Positions 44,286 to 53,917 of a stretch of 64,000 nucleotides of DNA are shown piece after piece. The translations under genes were made by a program, and so were the position numbers. Where the stretch lies: the NCBI RefSeq assembly GCF_041154675.1, contig NZ_AP031322.1:930001-994000 (forward strand), in the 5' to 3' direction. The notes under the pieces are model-generated. The model saw only the letters and a program-made list of their open reading frames with translations. It had not been told where the DNA came from and made no database searches. Positions within the stretch are counted from its first letter, which is position 1; each line of letters begins with the position of its first letter. Source of the DNA: Sulfurisphaera javensis (GTDB lineage: Archaea; Thermoproteota; Thermoprotei_A; Sulfolobales; Sulfolobaceae).

Positions 44286-44687
44286 ATGTCTTCTAATGTC
44301 GAAGGAAAAATTTACGCAAATAAGTCTATTGAAGAAATATTAGGGAACTATCAGAATTTTATAAGTTGTATACCTAGTGTAAAAGATATAAAAGATAGGA
44401 AATTCAAATTAGATGCTCAAGTGGACGGATTTAATGTAACAGTAGATGGTGAATTATCTACTTTTCAAAAAGAAGGACAAAGTTACATATACGGATTAAA
44501 GATCAGTGGCCCCGGTGTTACAATAACTATTACAACTACATACAAAGTTCAGGGTAATGAAATATCGTGGTCTTCACAATACAAGTATGAAGGATTTGCT
44601 GTAACAATGATAGGTTCATTATTAGATACTACAATCCAAAATATGATAACGACTACAAATGAATGCATTAAAGCTAAGCTGACATAA
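44286..44687 (+). CDS. CoxG-like SRPBCC-fold protein
   Basis: 133 residues. Starts with a strand-helix pattern (EGKIYANKSIEEILGNYQNFISCIPSVKDI) and ends with the long C-terminal helix (GSLLDTTIQNMITTTNECI) around a beta sheet, the START/CoxG layout. CoxG proteins bind quinones or lipids near molybdenum hydroxylases; a molybdenum hydroxylase large-subunit gene begins at 63098, far away. Here it sits 41 bases after the TetR gene and before an alcohol dehydrogenase, so lipid or acyl binding is possible. Confidence 0.75.
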   Translation: MSSNVEGKIYANKSIEEILGNYQNFISCIPSVKDIKDRKFKLDAQVDGFNVTVDGELSTFQKEGQSYIYGLKISGPGVTITITTTYKVQGNEISWSSQYKYEGFAVTMIGSLLDTTIQNMITTTNECIKAKLT

Positions 44688-44721
44688 AAATATTTTAAAT
44701 GCAGTAGAAATAAAGTAAATT

Positions 44722-45657
44722 ATGAAAGCTGCAATTCTTTATAATTTTAATCAAGATTTTAAAATAGAAGAGACCAAGCCAAAAGGAGTAGGCGTTAAAG
44801 TAAATGTAGCGGCTACTGGAATTTGTGGAAGGGATATAGTAATTTGGAAAGGGGGATTTAGGAATCTTAAGACACCGATTATTCTGGGCCATGAAATTGT
44901 AGGTTATTATAAAGATAAGCCAGTTGCTGTCTATCCTAATATAAATTGTGGAAAGTGTGAATATTGTAAAAAAGGTAAAGAAAATTTATGCGACAATAGT
45001 ATTATCATCGGAGAAAACCAAGATTTTACTGGCGGATATGCGGAAGAAGTAATAGTGCCAGAAAACAACCTAATATCATTACCAGATGAGGATTTTGAAA
45101 AATATGCTGCTGCTTTAGATCCTTTAGCTACTTCTATTCATGCAACAAAATTAGTAAACATAAATAAGGATAGTAAAGTTTTAGTTACTGGTGCAGGAGG
45201 AGGGGTTGGTGTCCATTTAGTTCAGTATTTAAAGTATCTAGGTATTAATAACGTATATGCATTAACTTCTAAAGGAGAAAAACTTAAAGAATTCACAGAG
45301 AATGTTGTCACTGATATTAAAAGTCTTAAATTTGATATTATATTTGAATTAGTAGGATCAAAAACCATAAATGACTCTTTAAGAGCTCTTAATAAAGAAG
45401 GTACTTTAATACTTATTGGAAATGTGGAAGGAGAACCGATAACCTTACTTAGACCAGCTTTATCGATAATGAGACAACATAAGATTATAGGTTCAGCATC
45501 TTATACTAAGAAAGAGTACGAAGAAGCAATAAGATTAATTCATGAGAAGAAAATAAAACCAATTTATCAGACATATGATCTTTCTGACATAAATAGAGCG
45601 TACAAAGATTTACAGAATAGAAAAGTTTTTGGAAGAGCCGTGCTTAAAATTAGATAA
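44722..45657 (+). CDS. zinc-dependent medium-chain alcohol dehydrogenase
   Basis: 311 residues. Catalytic zinc residues in ATGICGRDIVIW and GHEIVGY; structural zinc site CGKCEYCKKGKENLC with four Cys; NAD loop TGAGGGVGVHLVQYLK. Acts on alcohols or aldehydes with NAD(P). It lacks the usual longer loops and is slightly short (about 340 is common). Overlies the fatty-acid island between CoxG-like and acyl-CoA dehydrogenase genes, with 34 and 44 base gaps. Confidence 0.9.
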   Translation: MKAAILYNFNQDFKIEETKPKGVGVKVNVAATGICGRDIVIWKGGFRNLKTPIILGHEIVGYYKDKPVAVYPNINCGKCEYCKKGKENLCDNSIIIGENQDFTGGYAEEVIVPENNLISLPDEDFEKYAAALDPLATSIHATKLVNINKDSKVLVTGAGGGVGVHLVQYLKYLGINNVYALTSKGEKLKEFTENVVTDIKSLKFDIIFELVGSKTINDSLRALNKEGTLILIGNVEGEPITLLRPALSIMRQHKIIGSASYTKKEYEEAIRLIHEKKIKPIYQTYDLSDINRAYKDLQNRKVFGRAVLKIR

Positions 45658-45701
45658 TCTAAAGAAAGAAAGTTTTTATTTACATGTATCACACATAAAT
45701 T

Positions 45702-46904
45702 ATGGTTTTGCCATTTAATTCAGTAGAACTATTCTCTATTGAGATATCGGAAAAACATGAATTATTTAGAAAAGCTATAAGAGAATTTATGGAAAGAGAT
45801 GTTGCTCCTTTTGTTGAAAAAGGAGAAAGAGAAAAGGAAGTGCCTAAAGAAATTTTAGAAAAAGCTAAAGAACTAGGCCTATACGGAATTACTGTTCCAG
45901 AAGAATATGGTGGACAAGGAGGAGATATGTTAATGTCAGCTTTAGCACAAGAAGAGATATCTAGAGTTTGGCCATCATTCGCTACTAGAGTTTCTGCTGG
46001 TGCTCTATTTACAACACCAATCTTGCTTTTTGGATCTGAATATTTGAAGAAAAAATACGTTCCTTCTGTTGCTAAAGGAGAAAAAATTGCTGCATTAGCC
46101 AATACTGAACCCGTAGCAGGATCCGATGTTGCTGGGATAGAAAGTACTGCAAAGAAAGCTAACGGAAAATATATACTAAATGGAAGGAAAATTTTCATAA
46201 CTAATGGTGGTATAGCAGATTATTATGTAGTAACAGCTAGAACTTCTCCACCACATCCGGAAGCAAGATGGAAGGGAATTTCAATGTTTGTAGTTGAAAG
46301 AGAATGGAAGGGAGTTAAAGTAGTTAGCAGAATAGATACATTAGGATTAAAGGCTTCAAACACAGCAGAATTAGTGTTTGAAGACGTAGAAATTCCAGAA
46401 GAGAACTTAATAGGAGAAGAAGGTTTAGGTTTTAAATATGCTATGGCAACATTTGATAGAACTAGAGTCGGAGTTGCAGCTCAAGCATTAGGTGTAGCAC
46501 AAGCGGCTTTAGAGAAAATGGTAGCTTATTCAACTCAAAGAGTAGCATTTAAAATGCCAATAATTATGTTTGAATTAGTTCAAGAAAAAATAGCAGAATC
46601 ACTCACTGAAGTAAATACTGCCAGACTTTTAACATATTGGGCTGCAACTTTATTCGATAAGGGTTTAGAAAACGAGGCTATAGTAGCTGCTTCAATGGCT
46701 AAATATTATGCAACTGAAATAGCTGAAAAAGTGGCAATAAGAGCAATTACTGTTCATGGAGGATACGGTGTAGCCACATCAACAGGAGTAGAGAGATTAT
46801 TAAGAGACGTAGAAGTTATGAAAATCTACGAAGGGACCAACGATGTACAAAAACTGACAATAATTAGGGAGACTGCTAGGAGACTTTTAGGTATCAAATT
46901 ATAA
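45702..46904 (+). CDS. acyl-CoA dehydrogenase
   Basis: 400 residues, full length. N-terminal helical part RKAIREFMERDVAPF, GITVPEEYGGQGGD, FAD-contact FITNGGIADYYVV, AELVFEDVEIPEENLIG, and C-terminal RAITVHGGYGV followed by VMKIYEGTNDVQ. The Glu of YEGT is the catalytic base of butyryl/medium-chain type enzymes and is present. Introduces the 2,3 double bond in beta-oxidation. Followed 51 bases later by an acyl-CoA synthetase. Confidence 0.95.
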   Translation: MVLPFNSVELFSIEISEKHELFRKAIREFMERDVAPFVEKGEREKEVPKEILEKAKELGLYGITVPEEYGGQGGDMLMSALAQEEISRVWPSFATRVSAGALFTTPILLFGSEYLKKKYVPSVAKGEKIAALANTEPVAGSDVAGIESTAKKANGKYILNGRKIFITNGGIADYYVVTARTSPPHPEARWKGISMFVVEREWKGVKVVSRIDTLGLKASNTAELVFEDVEIPEENLIGEEGLGFKYAMATFDRTRVGVAAQALGVAQAALEKMVAYSTQRVAFKMPIIMFELVQEKIAESLTEVNTARLLTYWAATLFDKGLENEAIVAASMAKYYATEIAEKVAIRAITVHGGYGVATSTGVERLLRDVEVMKIYEGTNDVQKLTIIRETARRLLGIKL

Positions 46905-46955
46905 TTTTAACATTAAGTAAAAAGATTTATTAATTCTTTATTCGATTTTCATAAT

Positions 46956-48566
46956 ATGAGTGAATATTACGAATATCAATTAACAATAGATAAAATTCTC
47001 GATAGTGGAGTGAGAAGTTTTCCAGATAGAGAAATTGTATATAGAGATTTGAGAAGATATACTTTCTTATCTTTTTCAGATTCTGTGAAGAGATTAATGA
47101 CTGGATTAAAGAAACTGGGTGTCAAAGAAGGTGATACGATAGGAGTTATAGATTGGGATACAGATGTATATTTACATTCATATTACGCTATTCCAATGTT
47201 AGGCTCAATTTTACATACTGTAAATATCAGATATCCCCCAGAATTAATATTAAAGACTATATTACAAGCTGAAGATAAGTTTCTTATTGTTAGAGACGAG
47301 TTTCTCCCTTTAGTTGAAAGAGCAAAAAACCTTTTACCAGTGGGGATTAAAATAATAACCTATAGTGATACCAAGGAGAAAGTTAAATCTTCAATGTCAG
47401 ATGCTGATTTTTGGGATTTAATAGATAATAGTGAACCTTCAGAAATACCTCAAATAAATGAAAATGCAAGGGCCACTATATTTTTTACTTCTGGCACTAC
47501 TGGAGAGCCTAAAGGTGTTTGGTTTACTCATAGGAAATTAGTTCTACATGCAATGAGTGTAAGCCTAGTAGGTGCAAGACCACCTTTAAATCTCTCAAGT
47601 AATGATGTATATTTAATTTTAGTTCCTATGTTCCATGTACATTCTTGGGGATATCCATATGTCTTTATGTTATCCGGAATAAAATATGTATTACCGGGTA
47701 AATATGACTATGGTCTTATACTAAGATTAATGGAAAAAGAAAACGTGACTTTCTCTGCTATGGTACCAACAATTTTGTATTTTATAATAACTCACCCAGA
47801 CGCTCAAAAATATTTACATGTTTTTAAGAGATGGAAAGTAGTAATAGGAGGGTCTGCTCTTCCAGAAGGATTAGCAAGAAAAGCGAAAGAATTAGGCATT
47901 ACAATAACTTGTGGCTATGGACTTTCAGAAACTTGTCCAGTTCTAACAGTTAGTTATTGTAATTCCTTAGCTGAGAAATTAGATGATAGCGTTAAGTTTT
48001 TAGAACAAATTACAGCTGGAGCTCCAATACCTTTAGTACAATTAAAGATAGTTGATCCTATTTCTAATGAAGAGAAAAAAATCAATGAAATAGGTGAAGT
48101 AGTAGTTAGAAGTCCTTGGCTAACACAAGAGTATTATAAAGACCCGGAAAAGACTAAAGCCTTATGGAGAGGTGGTTGGTTACATACCGGTGATTTAGGT
48201 TACATTGATGAATATGGTTATTTACATATTGTAGATAGAGAAAAAGATGCTATAAAAAGCGGAGGAGAATTTATACCCTCATTACTCCTAGAAAATGTAA
48301 TATCATTACATCCTAAAGTCTCACAAGTCGCAGTTGTAGGTAAGAAAGATGAAAAATGGGGTGAAAGACCAGTAGCATTTATAGTACCTAAAGAACCAGT
48401 TAGTGAAGAAGAGCTTAGGAACTTTCTCTTGGAAATGAGTAACCAAGGGAAAATACAGAAATGGTGGATACCAGATAAGTTTATCTTTATTCAGTCTATG
48501 CCGCTTACTTCTACAAATAAAATAGACAAAAAAGTATTAAGAGAGCTATTAGATAAAAATATGTAG
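46956..48566 (+). CDS. AMP-forming acyl-CoA synthetase
   Basis: 536 residues. ATIFFTSGTTGEPKGVWFTH, VPMFHVHSWGYPY, CGYGLSETCPV, GGWLHTGDLGYIDEYGYLH and the C-terminal SMPLTSTNKIDKK with catalytic Lys are all intact. Resembles medium/long-chain fatty acid ligases. Its stop abuts the GTG of the thiolase gene directly, so the two are one operon. Paralogue of 36706-38250. Confidence 0.93.
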   Translation: MSEYYEYQLTIDKILDSGVRSFPDREIVYRDLRRYTFLSFSDSVKRLMTGLKKLGVKEGDTIGVIDWDTDVYLHSYYAIPMLGSILHTVNIRYPPELILKTILQAEDKFLIVRDEFLPLVERAKNLLPVGIKIITYSDTKEKVKSSMSDADFWDLIDNSEPSEIPQINENARATIFFTSGTTGEPKGVWFTHRKLVLHAMSVSLVGARPPLNLSSNDVYLILVPMFHVHSWGYPYVFMLSGIKYVLPGKYDYGLILRLMEKENVTFSAMVPTILYFIITHPDAQKYLHVFKRWKVVIGGSALPEGLARKAKELGITITCGYGLSETCPVLTVSYCNSLAEKLDDSVKFLEQITAGAPIPLVQLKIVDPISNEEKKINEIGEVVVRSPWLTQEYYKDPEKTKALWRGGWLHTGDLGYIDEYGYLHIVDREKDAIKSGGEFIPSLLLENVISLHPKVSQVAVVGKKDEKWGERPVAFIVPKEPVSEEELRNFLLEMSNQGKIQKWWIPDKFIFIQSMPLTSTNKIDKKVLRELLDKNM

Positions 48567-49763
48567 GTGAAAAATTTGCGTAATGTTGCAATAGTAGGTA
48601 CTGGGCATACAAAATTTGGTGTTAGGACAGACGTTAATTTACAAGAATTAGCTTGGGAAGCAATTAGGCAAGCATTAGAAGAGGCAAATTTAGAACAAAA
48701 AGACATTCAATATTTTGTCGTAGGCAACGTTGGAAGTTGGAGCGCTGAGGAGCTACCAGCAGTTGTCATTGGTGAATATTCTGACTTAGTTCCAAAAGGA
48801 ACTATGAGGGTTGAAGCCGCATGTGCTACTGGAAGTGCAGCATTAAGAGATGCATACTTAGCAATAAAGTCTGGAGAAGTTGATATTGCCTTAGCTGTTG
48901 GAGTTGAACAAATGCATCAATCACCAAACCCTCAGGTTGTTGAATTAATTGGTAGAGCTGGAGACTATTTCTGGGAGTTTGAGAATTTTGGTTTAACTTT
49001 CCCAGGTTATTATGCTCTTTACGCTTCAGCTTACATGGCAAAATATGGAGCTAAAGAAGAAGATTTAGGAAAGATTGCAATAAAGAATCACTATTATGGT
49101 GCAAGAAATCCCTATGCGCAATTTCAGAAAGAAATAACAATGGAAGAGTATTTAAAATCTAAACCAGTTGCTTATCCCCTTAAGTTGTTGGATTCTTCGC
49201 CAATAACTGATGGTGCTGCTGCTGTAGTTTTAGCTAGTGAAGAGGTTGCTAAAGAATTAACTGACTCCCCAGTCTGGATAGTATCACAAGGAGTAGCTAG
49301 TGGTACAGCAAACTTAAGTAAGAGAAGTGATTTCACACATATCGATGCTGCTGAAATTGCGGCTAAAGAAGCTTATAAGAGGGCTAAAATTGAATTCGAA
49401 AATGCTTGGAAATATTTTGATGTTGCAGAAGTTCACGATTGTTTTACAATTGCTGAAATTATGGCTTATGAGGATTTAGGTTTTGCAAAAAGAGGCGAAG
49501 GATATCTTTTAGCTAGAGAAAAACAAACTTACATAGGTGGCAAAGTTCCAGTGAATGTTGATGGAGGTCTAAAGTCTAAGGGGCATCCAATCGGGGCAAC
49601 TGGGATTAGTATGGCAGTTTCAATAACTAGACAATTACTGGACAGAGCTCCCAAAGGAACACAAGCAGACATTAAAAATGGAATGGGATTAACGCACAAT
49701 GTTGGTGGTACTGGACATTATGCATATGTAACAATATTCTCAACTAGGAGGCCATCATCATGA
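48567..49763 (+). CDS. thiolase (acetyl-CoA acetyltransferase, SCP2-like)
   Basis: 398 residues, starting at GTG right after the synthetase stop. NVAIVGTGHTKFG start, nucleophile Cys in EAACATGSAALRDA, active-site VHDCFTIAE with His, and GLKSKGHPIGATGIS with the second His. This is the archaeal SCP2-type thiolase, which functions with a DUF35 zinc-ribbon protein. Cleaves 3-oxoacyl-CoA or condenses acetyl-CoA. The DUF35 gene overlaps its end. Confidence 0.93.
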   Translation: MKNLRNVAIVGTGHTKFGVRTDVNLQELAWEAIRQALEEANLEQKDIQYFVVGNVGSWSAEELPAVVIGEYSDLVPKGTMRVEAACATGSAALRDAYLAIKSGEVDIALAVGVEQMHQSPNPQVVELIGRAGDYFWEFENFGLTFPGYYALYASAYMAKYGAKEEDLGKIAIKNHYYGARNPYAQFQKEITMEEYLKSKPVAYPLKLLDSSPITDGAAAVVLASEEVAKELTDSPVWIVSQGVASGTANLSKRSDFTHIDAAEIAAKEAYKRAKIEFENAWKYFDVAEVHDCFTIAEIMAYEDLGFAKRGEGYLLAREKQTYIGGKVPVNVDGGLKSKGHPIGATGISMAVSITRQLLDRAPKGTQADIKNGMGLTHNVGGTGHYAYVTIFSTRRPSS

Positions 49764-50287
49764 TTAATGATATAAGGGAAAGATTACAGCAACAAATTTC
49801 ACAATTAATTATAGCCTTAGATGGGATTGTAAAAACAACTGGTATGCCAATAATTACTGATAAGTCTGGCAATCCGCTATGGGTGGACGTTAGAGAAATT
49901 ACATTAAGATATCAAATACCAGTTAAAAAAATTCAAAAATTTTTCGAAGGACTAAAAGAGGGTAAAGTGTTAGCAACAAAATGTCCTAAATGCAACACTA
50001 TTTACTTCCCACCTCAAGATGATTGCCCTAAATGCAAAATGAGTAATTTAGAATGGGTTGAAATGCCTAACGAAGGAGAATTAGTTGCTTATACTATTAT
50101 TAACGTAAAACCACCATCTTTCTCGCATTATTCAGATTACATAATTGGAATAGCTAAAATGGCAAATGGAGTTAATATAACTGCCTGGGTAAATTCTAAA
50201 GAAGTAAAAATAGGTATGAAGGTTAGACTTAAGGTAATAAGAAGAGAGCCAGAAGGATATATAACGTACGAATTAGAACCTATTTAA
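49760..50287 (+). CDS. DUF35 OB-fold zinc-ribbon partner of thiolase
   Basis: 175 residues. A helical front (about 1-70, RLQQQISQLIIALDGI) precedes a zinc ribbon ATKCPKCNTIYFPPQDDCPKC and an OB fold (GELVAYTIINVKPPSF). Its ATG overlaps the thiolase stop (ATGA), so they are coupled. In archaea DUF35 proteins bridge thiolase and HMG-CoA synthase to channel acetoacetyl-CoA; here, in a beta-oxidation island, it may simply stabilise the thiolase. The N-terminal helix is longer than in the minimal DUF35. Confidence 0.9.
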   Translation: MINDIRERLQQQISQLIIALDGIVKTTGMPIITDKSGNPLWVDVREITLRYQIPVKKIQKFFEGLKEGKVLATKCPKCNTIYFPPQDDCPKCKMSNLEWVEMPNEGELVAYTIINVKPPSFSHYSDYIIGIAKMANGVNITAWVNSKEVKIGMKVRLKVIRREPEGYITYELEPI

Positions 50288-50666
50288 CATTATATTATTT
50301 CCTACTTCAAATAATAAATATCGAAATACATTACTTTTTTTCACATATACATGGATCGATTTATGATAGTCTAGCTTTTATAATTATGGTAAAATATTCT
50401 CCTAAACTAAAAATAGTGCCGATTATTATGTTAGCTCAAGTGGAATACTCACAAAGGTTATACAAACGTATATTTTAAGCAAAAAGACTAGTAAAATTAA
50501 AAATCATTATATTTAATAGAAGGATTTTCATTTCAGATTATCTATATAAAGGATTATTTAACAATTTATAAGGACAAAGATTTTAAGGAATTTCCTAGAA
50601 CATTTAATTCTAAAAATATTATTAACTAACTATTTTTCCTAATTATTATTTATATATTAGCCTAGT
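50288..50666. other. 379-base AT-rich gap before formate dehydrogenase
   Basis: The gap is very AT-rich. It holds one 30-codon frame on the plus strand (50386-50478, MVKYSPKLKIVP...), preceded by CTTTTATAATT but without a ribosome site; I do not call it a gene. A TTTATATATT element at 50649-50658 lies only 13 bases before the next ATG, too close for a leaderless promoter. No operator palindrome stands out. Confidence 0.5.
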
Positions 50667-53597
50667 ATGTTTAAACTTGTGATAGTAACATTAAATGAAA
50701 GGCAAATAGAGTTAAATGATAATATTACTATTCTTGATTTGTTAAAACGAGAAAAAATCTATATACCTCACATATGTTATAATGAGGGATTAGTTCCAAT
50801 ACAGAGTTGTGATACATGCATTGTAGAAGTTAACGGAAGATTAGTGAGAGCATGTAGTACTAAAGTATCCGATAACATGAATATAGTAACTAATAGTGAA
50901 AAAGCAGTGAATGCTAGAAAAACAGCATTACAGAGAATTCTTAGGTATCATAAATTATATTGTACAATTTGTGAAAACAATAATGGTGATTGCGTACTTC
51001 ATGAGGCAGTAATTAAATCTGGTATTGTATCACAGAGTTATATTGAAAAGCCATATGCAATAGATGATTCTGGTCCTTTTTATGTGCATGATCCGTCGCA
51101 GTGCATTCTTTGTGGTAGATGCGTTGAAGCTTGCCAGGATTTTGCAGTTAATGAAGTTATTTGGATTAATTGGGATTTAAATCCGCCAAGAGTTGTATGG
51201 GATAATGGTAATCCAATAGGTAACTCTTCATGTGTTAATTGTGGAACATGTGTAACTGTTTGTCCAGTAAATGCACTTATGGAAAAATCAATGCTTGGAG
51301 AAGCTGGTTATTTTACATGGATAAATCCAGAATTGAAAAAGAAGATGATAGATTCCATTGGAAAATCTGAGGAAAACTTTAGTCTTTTAATGACAATAAG
51401 CGAATTAGAAGCTAAAGCTAGGGAAAGTCAAATAAAGAAAACAAAGACAGTATGCATATACTGTGGAGTTGGATGTAGTTTTGAAGTTTGGACAAAGGGA
51501 AGAAAAATACTTAAGGTTGAACCCAAACCTGAATCACCAGTTAATGGAATCTTAACATGCGTCAAAGGAAAGTTTGGTTGGGATTTTGTAAATAGCCAGG
51601 AAAGATTAACTAAACCATTAATCAAGGAAAATGGAAAGTTTAGAGAAGCTACTTGGGAAGAAGCAATTAACTATATAGCGCAAAGATTGAGAGAAATTAA
51701 GGAAAAGTATGGTCCAGATTCCATTGGATTCATTGCCTCAGATAAGATGACTAATGAAGAAGCCTATTTATTGCAAAAATTAGCTAGAGCCGTTATAGGA
51801 ACTAATAATATAGATAACTCTGCAAGGTATTGTCAATCACCAGCAACAATAGGCCTTTGGAGAACTGTAGGTATAGGTGCTGATTCTGGTACAATTAAAG
51901 ATATTGAAAATGCTGATCTTATTATTATTGTAGGTCATAACACAACTGAAAGCCATCCAGTTGTTGGAAGTAAAATTAAAAGATCAAAGAAAATCAGAGG
52001 AACTAAATTAGTCGTAATAGATGTAAGAAAACATGAAATTGCTGATTGGGCTGACCTGTTTATTAGACCAAAACCAGGCACAGATGCGGCTGTTTTAGCT
52101 GGAGTGGCAAAATATATTATCGATCAAGGATGGGAAAATAAGGAATTTATATCTAAAAGAGTAAATGGATATGAGGAATTTAAAGAATCGATAAAAGGCT
52201 TCACATTAGATTATGTTGAAAGCGTTACTGGAGTACCAAGAGAGCAAATAATCAAATTAGCCGAAATGATTCACTCTGCTAAAAGCGTTGCAATACTCTG
52301 GGGAATGGGTGTTACTCAACACTTAGGAGGAGCAGATACCTCTACGATAATCTCAGATTTGCTCTTACTAACTGGAAATTATGGTAAACCTGGAAGTGGC
52401 GCATTCCCGATGAGAGGCCATAATAATGTTCAAGGAGTTAGTGATTTCGGTTGTTTGCCTAACTATCTTCCTGGTTATCAAAAATTTGACGAAGCTACAA
52501 TAGTTAAATTTGAAGAAGCTTGGAGAACTAAATTAAATAGAAAACCTGGTCTACAAATTCCACAAATGATTGAAGGGATATTAGAAGGAAATATACATGC
52601 ATTGTACATTGTAGGAGAGGATACGGTAATGGTTGATTGTGGTACCCCATTAACAAGACAAGCATTAGAAAAAGTTGATTTCCTAATAGTTCAGGATATG
52701 TTCTTAACTGAAACAGCAAAGTTAGCTGATGTAGTTTTACCAGCAGCAGCTTCGCTTGAAAAGGAAGGAACTTTTGTAAACACTGAAAGAAGAATACAAA
52801 GAATCTATAAAGCATTTGAACCATTAGGAGACTCATTACCAGATTGGATAATAATACAAAAGATTGCTAACGCGCTAGGGGCTAATTGGAACTACTCTTC
52901 ACCAGCTGAAATTATGGAAGAAATTAGAAGATTATGTCCAATATTTGCTGGAGTTACTTATGAGAGACTTGAAGGATTTAAGAGCTTATTATGGCCGGTT
53001 AATGAAGATGGTACTGATACTCCTTTACTTTATGTTAATGCATTTGCTACACCAGATGGTAAAGCTATCCTATATCCATTGGAATGGAAACCACCACAAC
53101 TTAAAGATGAAGTACATAAAATAACTGTAAATACTGGCAGAGTATTAGAGCACTTTCACGTAGGTAATATGACTAGAAGAGTAGAAGGTCTAAGAAGAAA
53201 GGTTCCAGAAACTTTCATAGAAATTTCAAAGGAATTAGCACAGAAATATTCAATTAAATCCGGAGATTTAATATTAGTAAAGTCTAAGTTTGGTGGAGAG
53301 CTTATAGGAAGAGCTTTAGTTAGTGAAAGAGTTCAAGGAGAAGAGATCTTTATACCTCTTTATGCCTCTGACCCAATGAAAGCTGTAAACAATTTAACTG
53401 GAACTGTAATAGATAAAAATTCGGGCACACCAGCTTACAAAGATACTCCAGTAACAATTGAAAAAATATCAGAGGGAAATGAGACTCCATTACCCAGAGA
53501 TAATTGGAGGTTCCATATAAATGAAAGGAGGAGACAATTTGGAATAGAGGTGGAGAAAAAATGGAAGAGGGAAGAATTCAAACCATTGACAGAATAA
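50667..53597 (+). CDS. formate-dehydrogenase-like molybdopterin oxidoreductase, large subunit
   Basis: 976 residues. Cofactor sites in order: plant-type 2Fe-2S (CYNEGLVPIQSCDTC...RAC), NuoG-type His/Cys cluster (HKLYCTICENNNGDC), two 4Fe-4S sites (CILCGRCVEAC and CVNCGTCVTVCPVN), the 4Fe-4S of the molybdenum domain (CIYCGVGC...CVKG), and the molybdenum ligand in ARYCQSPAT (C389). C-terminal cap domain from about 840. The layout is that of FdhF/FdhA subunits. DUF1641 and FdhD follow in an operon, supporting formate dehydrogenase. The residue after the Mo ligand is Gln where formate dehydrogenases usually have His. Confidence 0.88.
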   Translation: MFKLVIVTLNERQIELNDNITILDLLKREKIYIPHICYNEGLVPIQSCDTCIVEVNGRLVRACSTKVSDNMNIVTNSEKAVNARKTALQRILRYHKLYCTICENNNGDCVLHEAVIKSGIVSQSYIEKPYAIDDSGPFYVHDPSQCILCGRCVEACQDFAVNEVIWINWDLNPPRVVWDNGNPIGNSSCVNCGTCVTVCPVNALMEKSMLGEAGYFTWINPELKKKMIDSIGKSEENFSLLMTISELEAKARESQIKKTKTVCIYCGVGCSFEVWTKGRKILKVEPKPESPVNGILTCVKGKFGWDFVNSQERLTKPLIKENGKFREATWEEAINYIAQRLREIKEKYGPDSIGFIASDKMTNEEAYLLQKLARAVIGTNNIDNSARYCQSPATIGLWRTVGIGADSGTIKDIENADLIIIVGHNTTESHPVVGSKIKRSKKIRGTKLVVIDVRKHEIADWADLFIRPKPGTDAAVLAGVAKYIIDQGWENKEFISKRVNGYEEFKESIKGFTLDYVESVTGVPREQIIKLAEMIHSAKSVAILWGMGVTQHLGGADTSTIISDLLLLTGNYGKPGSGAFPMRGHNNVQGVSDFGCLPNYLPGYQKFDEATIVKFEEAWRTKLNRKPGLQIPQMIEGILEGNIHALYIVGEDTVMVDCGTPLTRQALEKVDFLIVQDMFLTETAKLADVVLPAAASLEKEGTFVNTERRIQRIYKAFEPLGDSLPDWIIIQKIANALGANWNYSSPAEIMEEIRRLCPIFAGVTYERLEGFKSLLWPVNEDGTDTPLLYVNAFATPDGKAILYPLEWKPPQLKDEVHKITVNTGRVLEHFHVGNMTRRVEGLRRKVPETFIEISKELAQKYSIKSGDLILVKSKFGGELIGRALVSERVQGEEIFIPLYASDPMKAVNNLTGTVIDKNSGTPAYKDTPVTIEKISEGNETPLPRDNWRFHINERRRQFGIEVEKKWKREEFKPLTE

Positions 53598-53917
53598 TAG
53601 AAGAAATAATAAAGAATCAAGAAGCAATCATTAATTTTATAGAAATACTTAAAGAATTACAGAGAACTGGAATTCTACCATTTATGCTAGGAATTCTGCA
53701 AAAGAGTGAGGAAAATCTAGCATTTCTCATAGAACAAAACTCAAATTTAATAAAAAATATTAGCATTATTTATGCTATTCTTAATGGAGATGAAAAATCT
53801 GGGGAAATTCATTTAGCTGACATAATAAAATTACTTAATGACCAAGAAGTGAGAAGAGGTCTTTATCTAGTGTTGAGAATATTAAAGGCGATAGGAAATG
53901 CAAATAAAGAAAGTTAA
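53561..53917 (+). CDS. DUF1641 protein of formate dehydrogenase operon
   Basis: 118 residues, helical (RIIEEIIKNQEAIINFIEIL, EVRRGLYLVLRILKAIG). DUF1641 proteins occur almost only beside this type of formate dehydrogenase. It starts 37 bases inside the large-subunit gene, in another frame, with GGAGGTGGAG-like sequence just before ATG 53561. Probably a structural or assembly partner; no cofactor site is visible. Confidence 0.85.
   Translation: MEEGRIQTIDRIIEEIIKNQEAIINFIEILKELQRTGILPFMLGILQKSEENLAFLIEQNSNLIKNISIIYAILNGDEKSGEIHLADIIKLLNDQEVRRGLYLVLRILKAIGNANKES

Noticed and set aside
44286-44687. CoxG as part of a carbon monoxide dehydrogenase operon
   Set aside because: No coxS, coxM or coxL genes are adjacent; the only molybdenum hydroxylase gene starts almost 19 kb away.
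50386-50478. 30-codon ORF in the gap before the formate dehydrogenase gene
   Set aside because: Too short, no ribosome site, no recognised family; a TATA-like element upstream is not enough in such AT-rich DNA.
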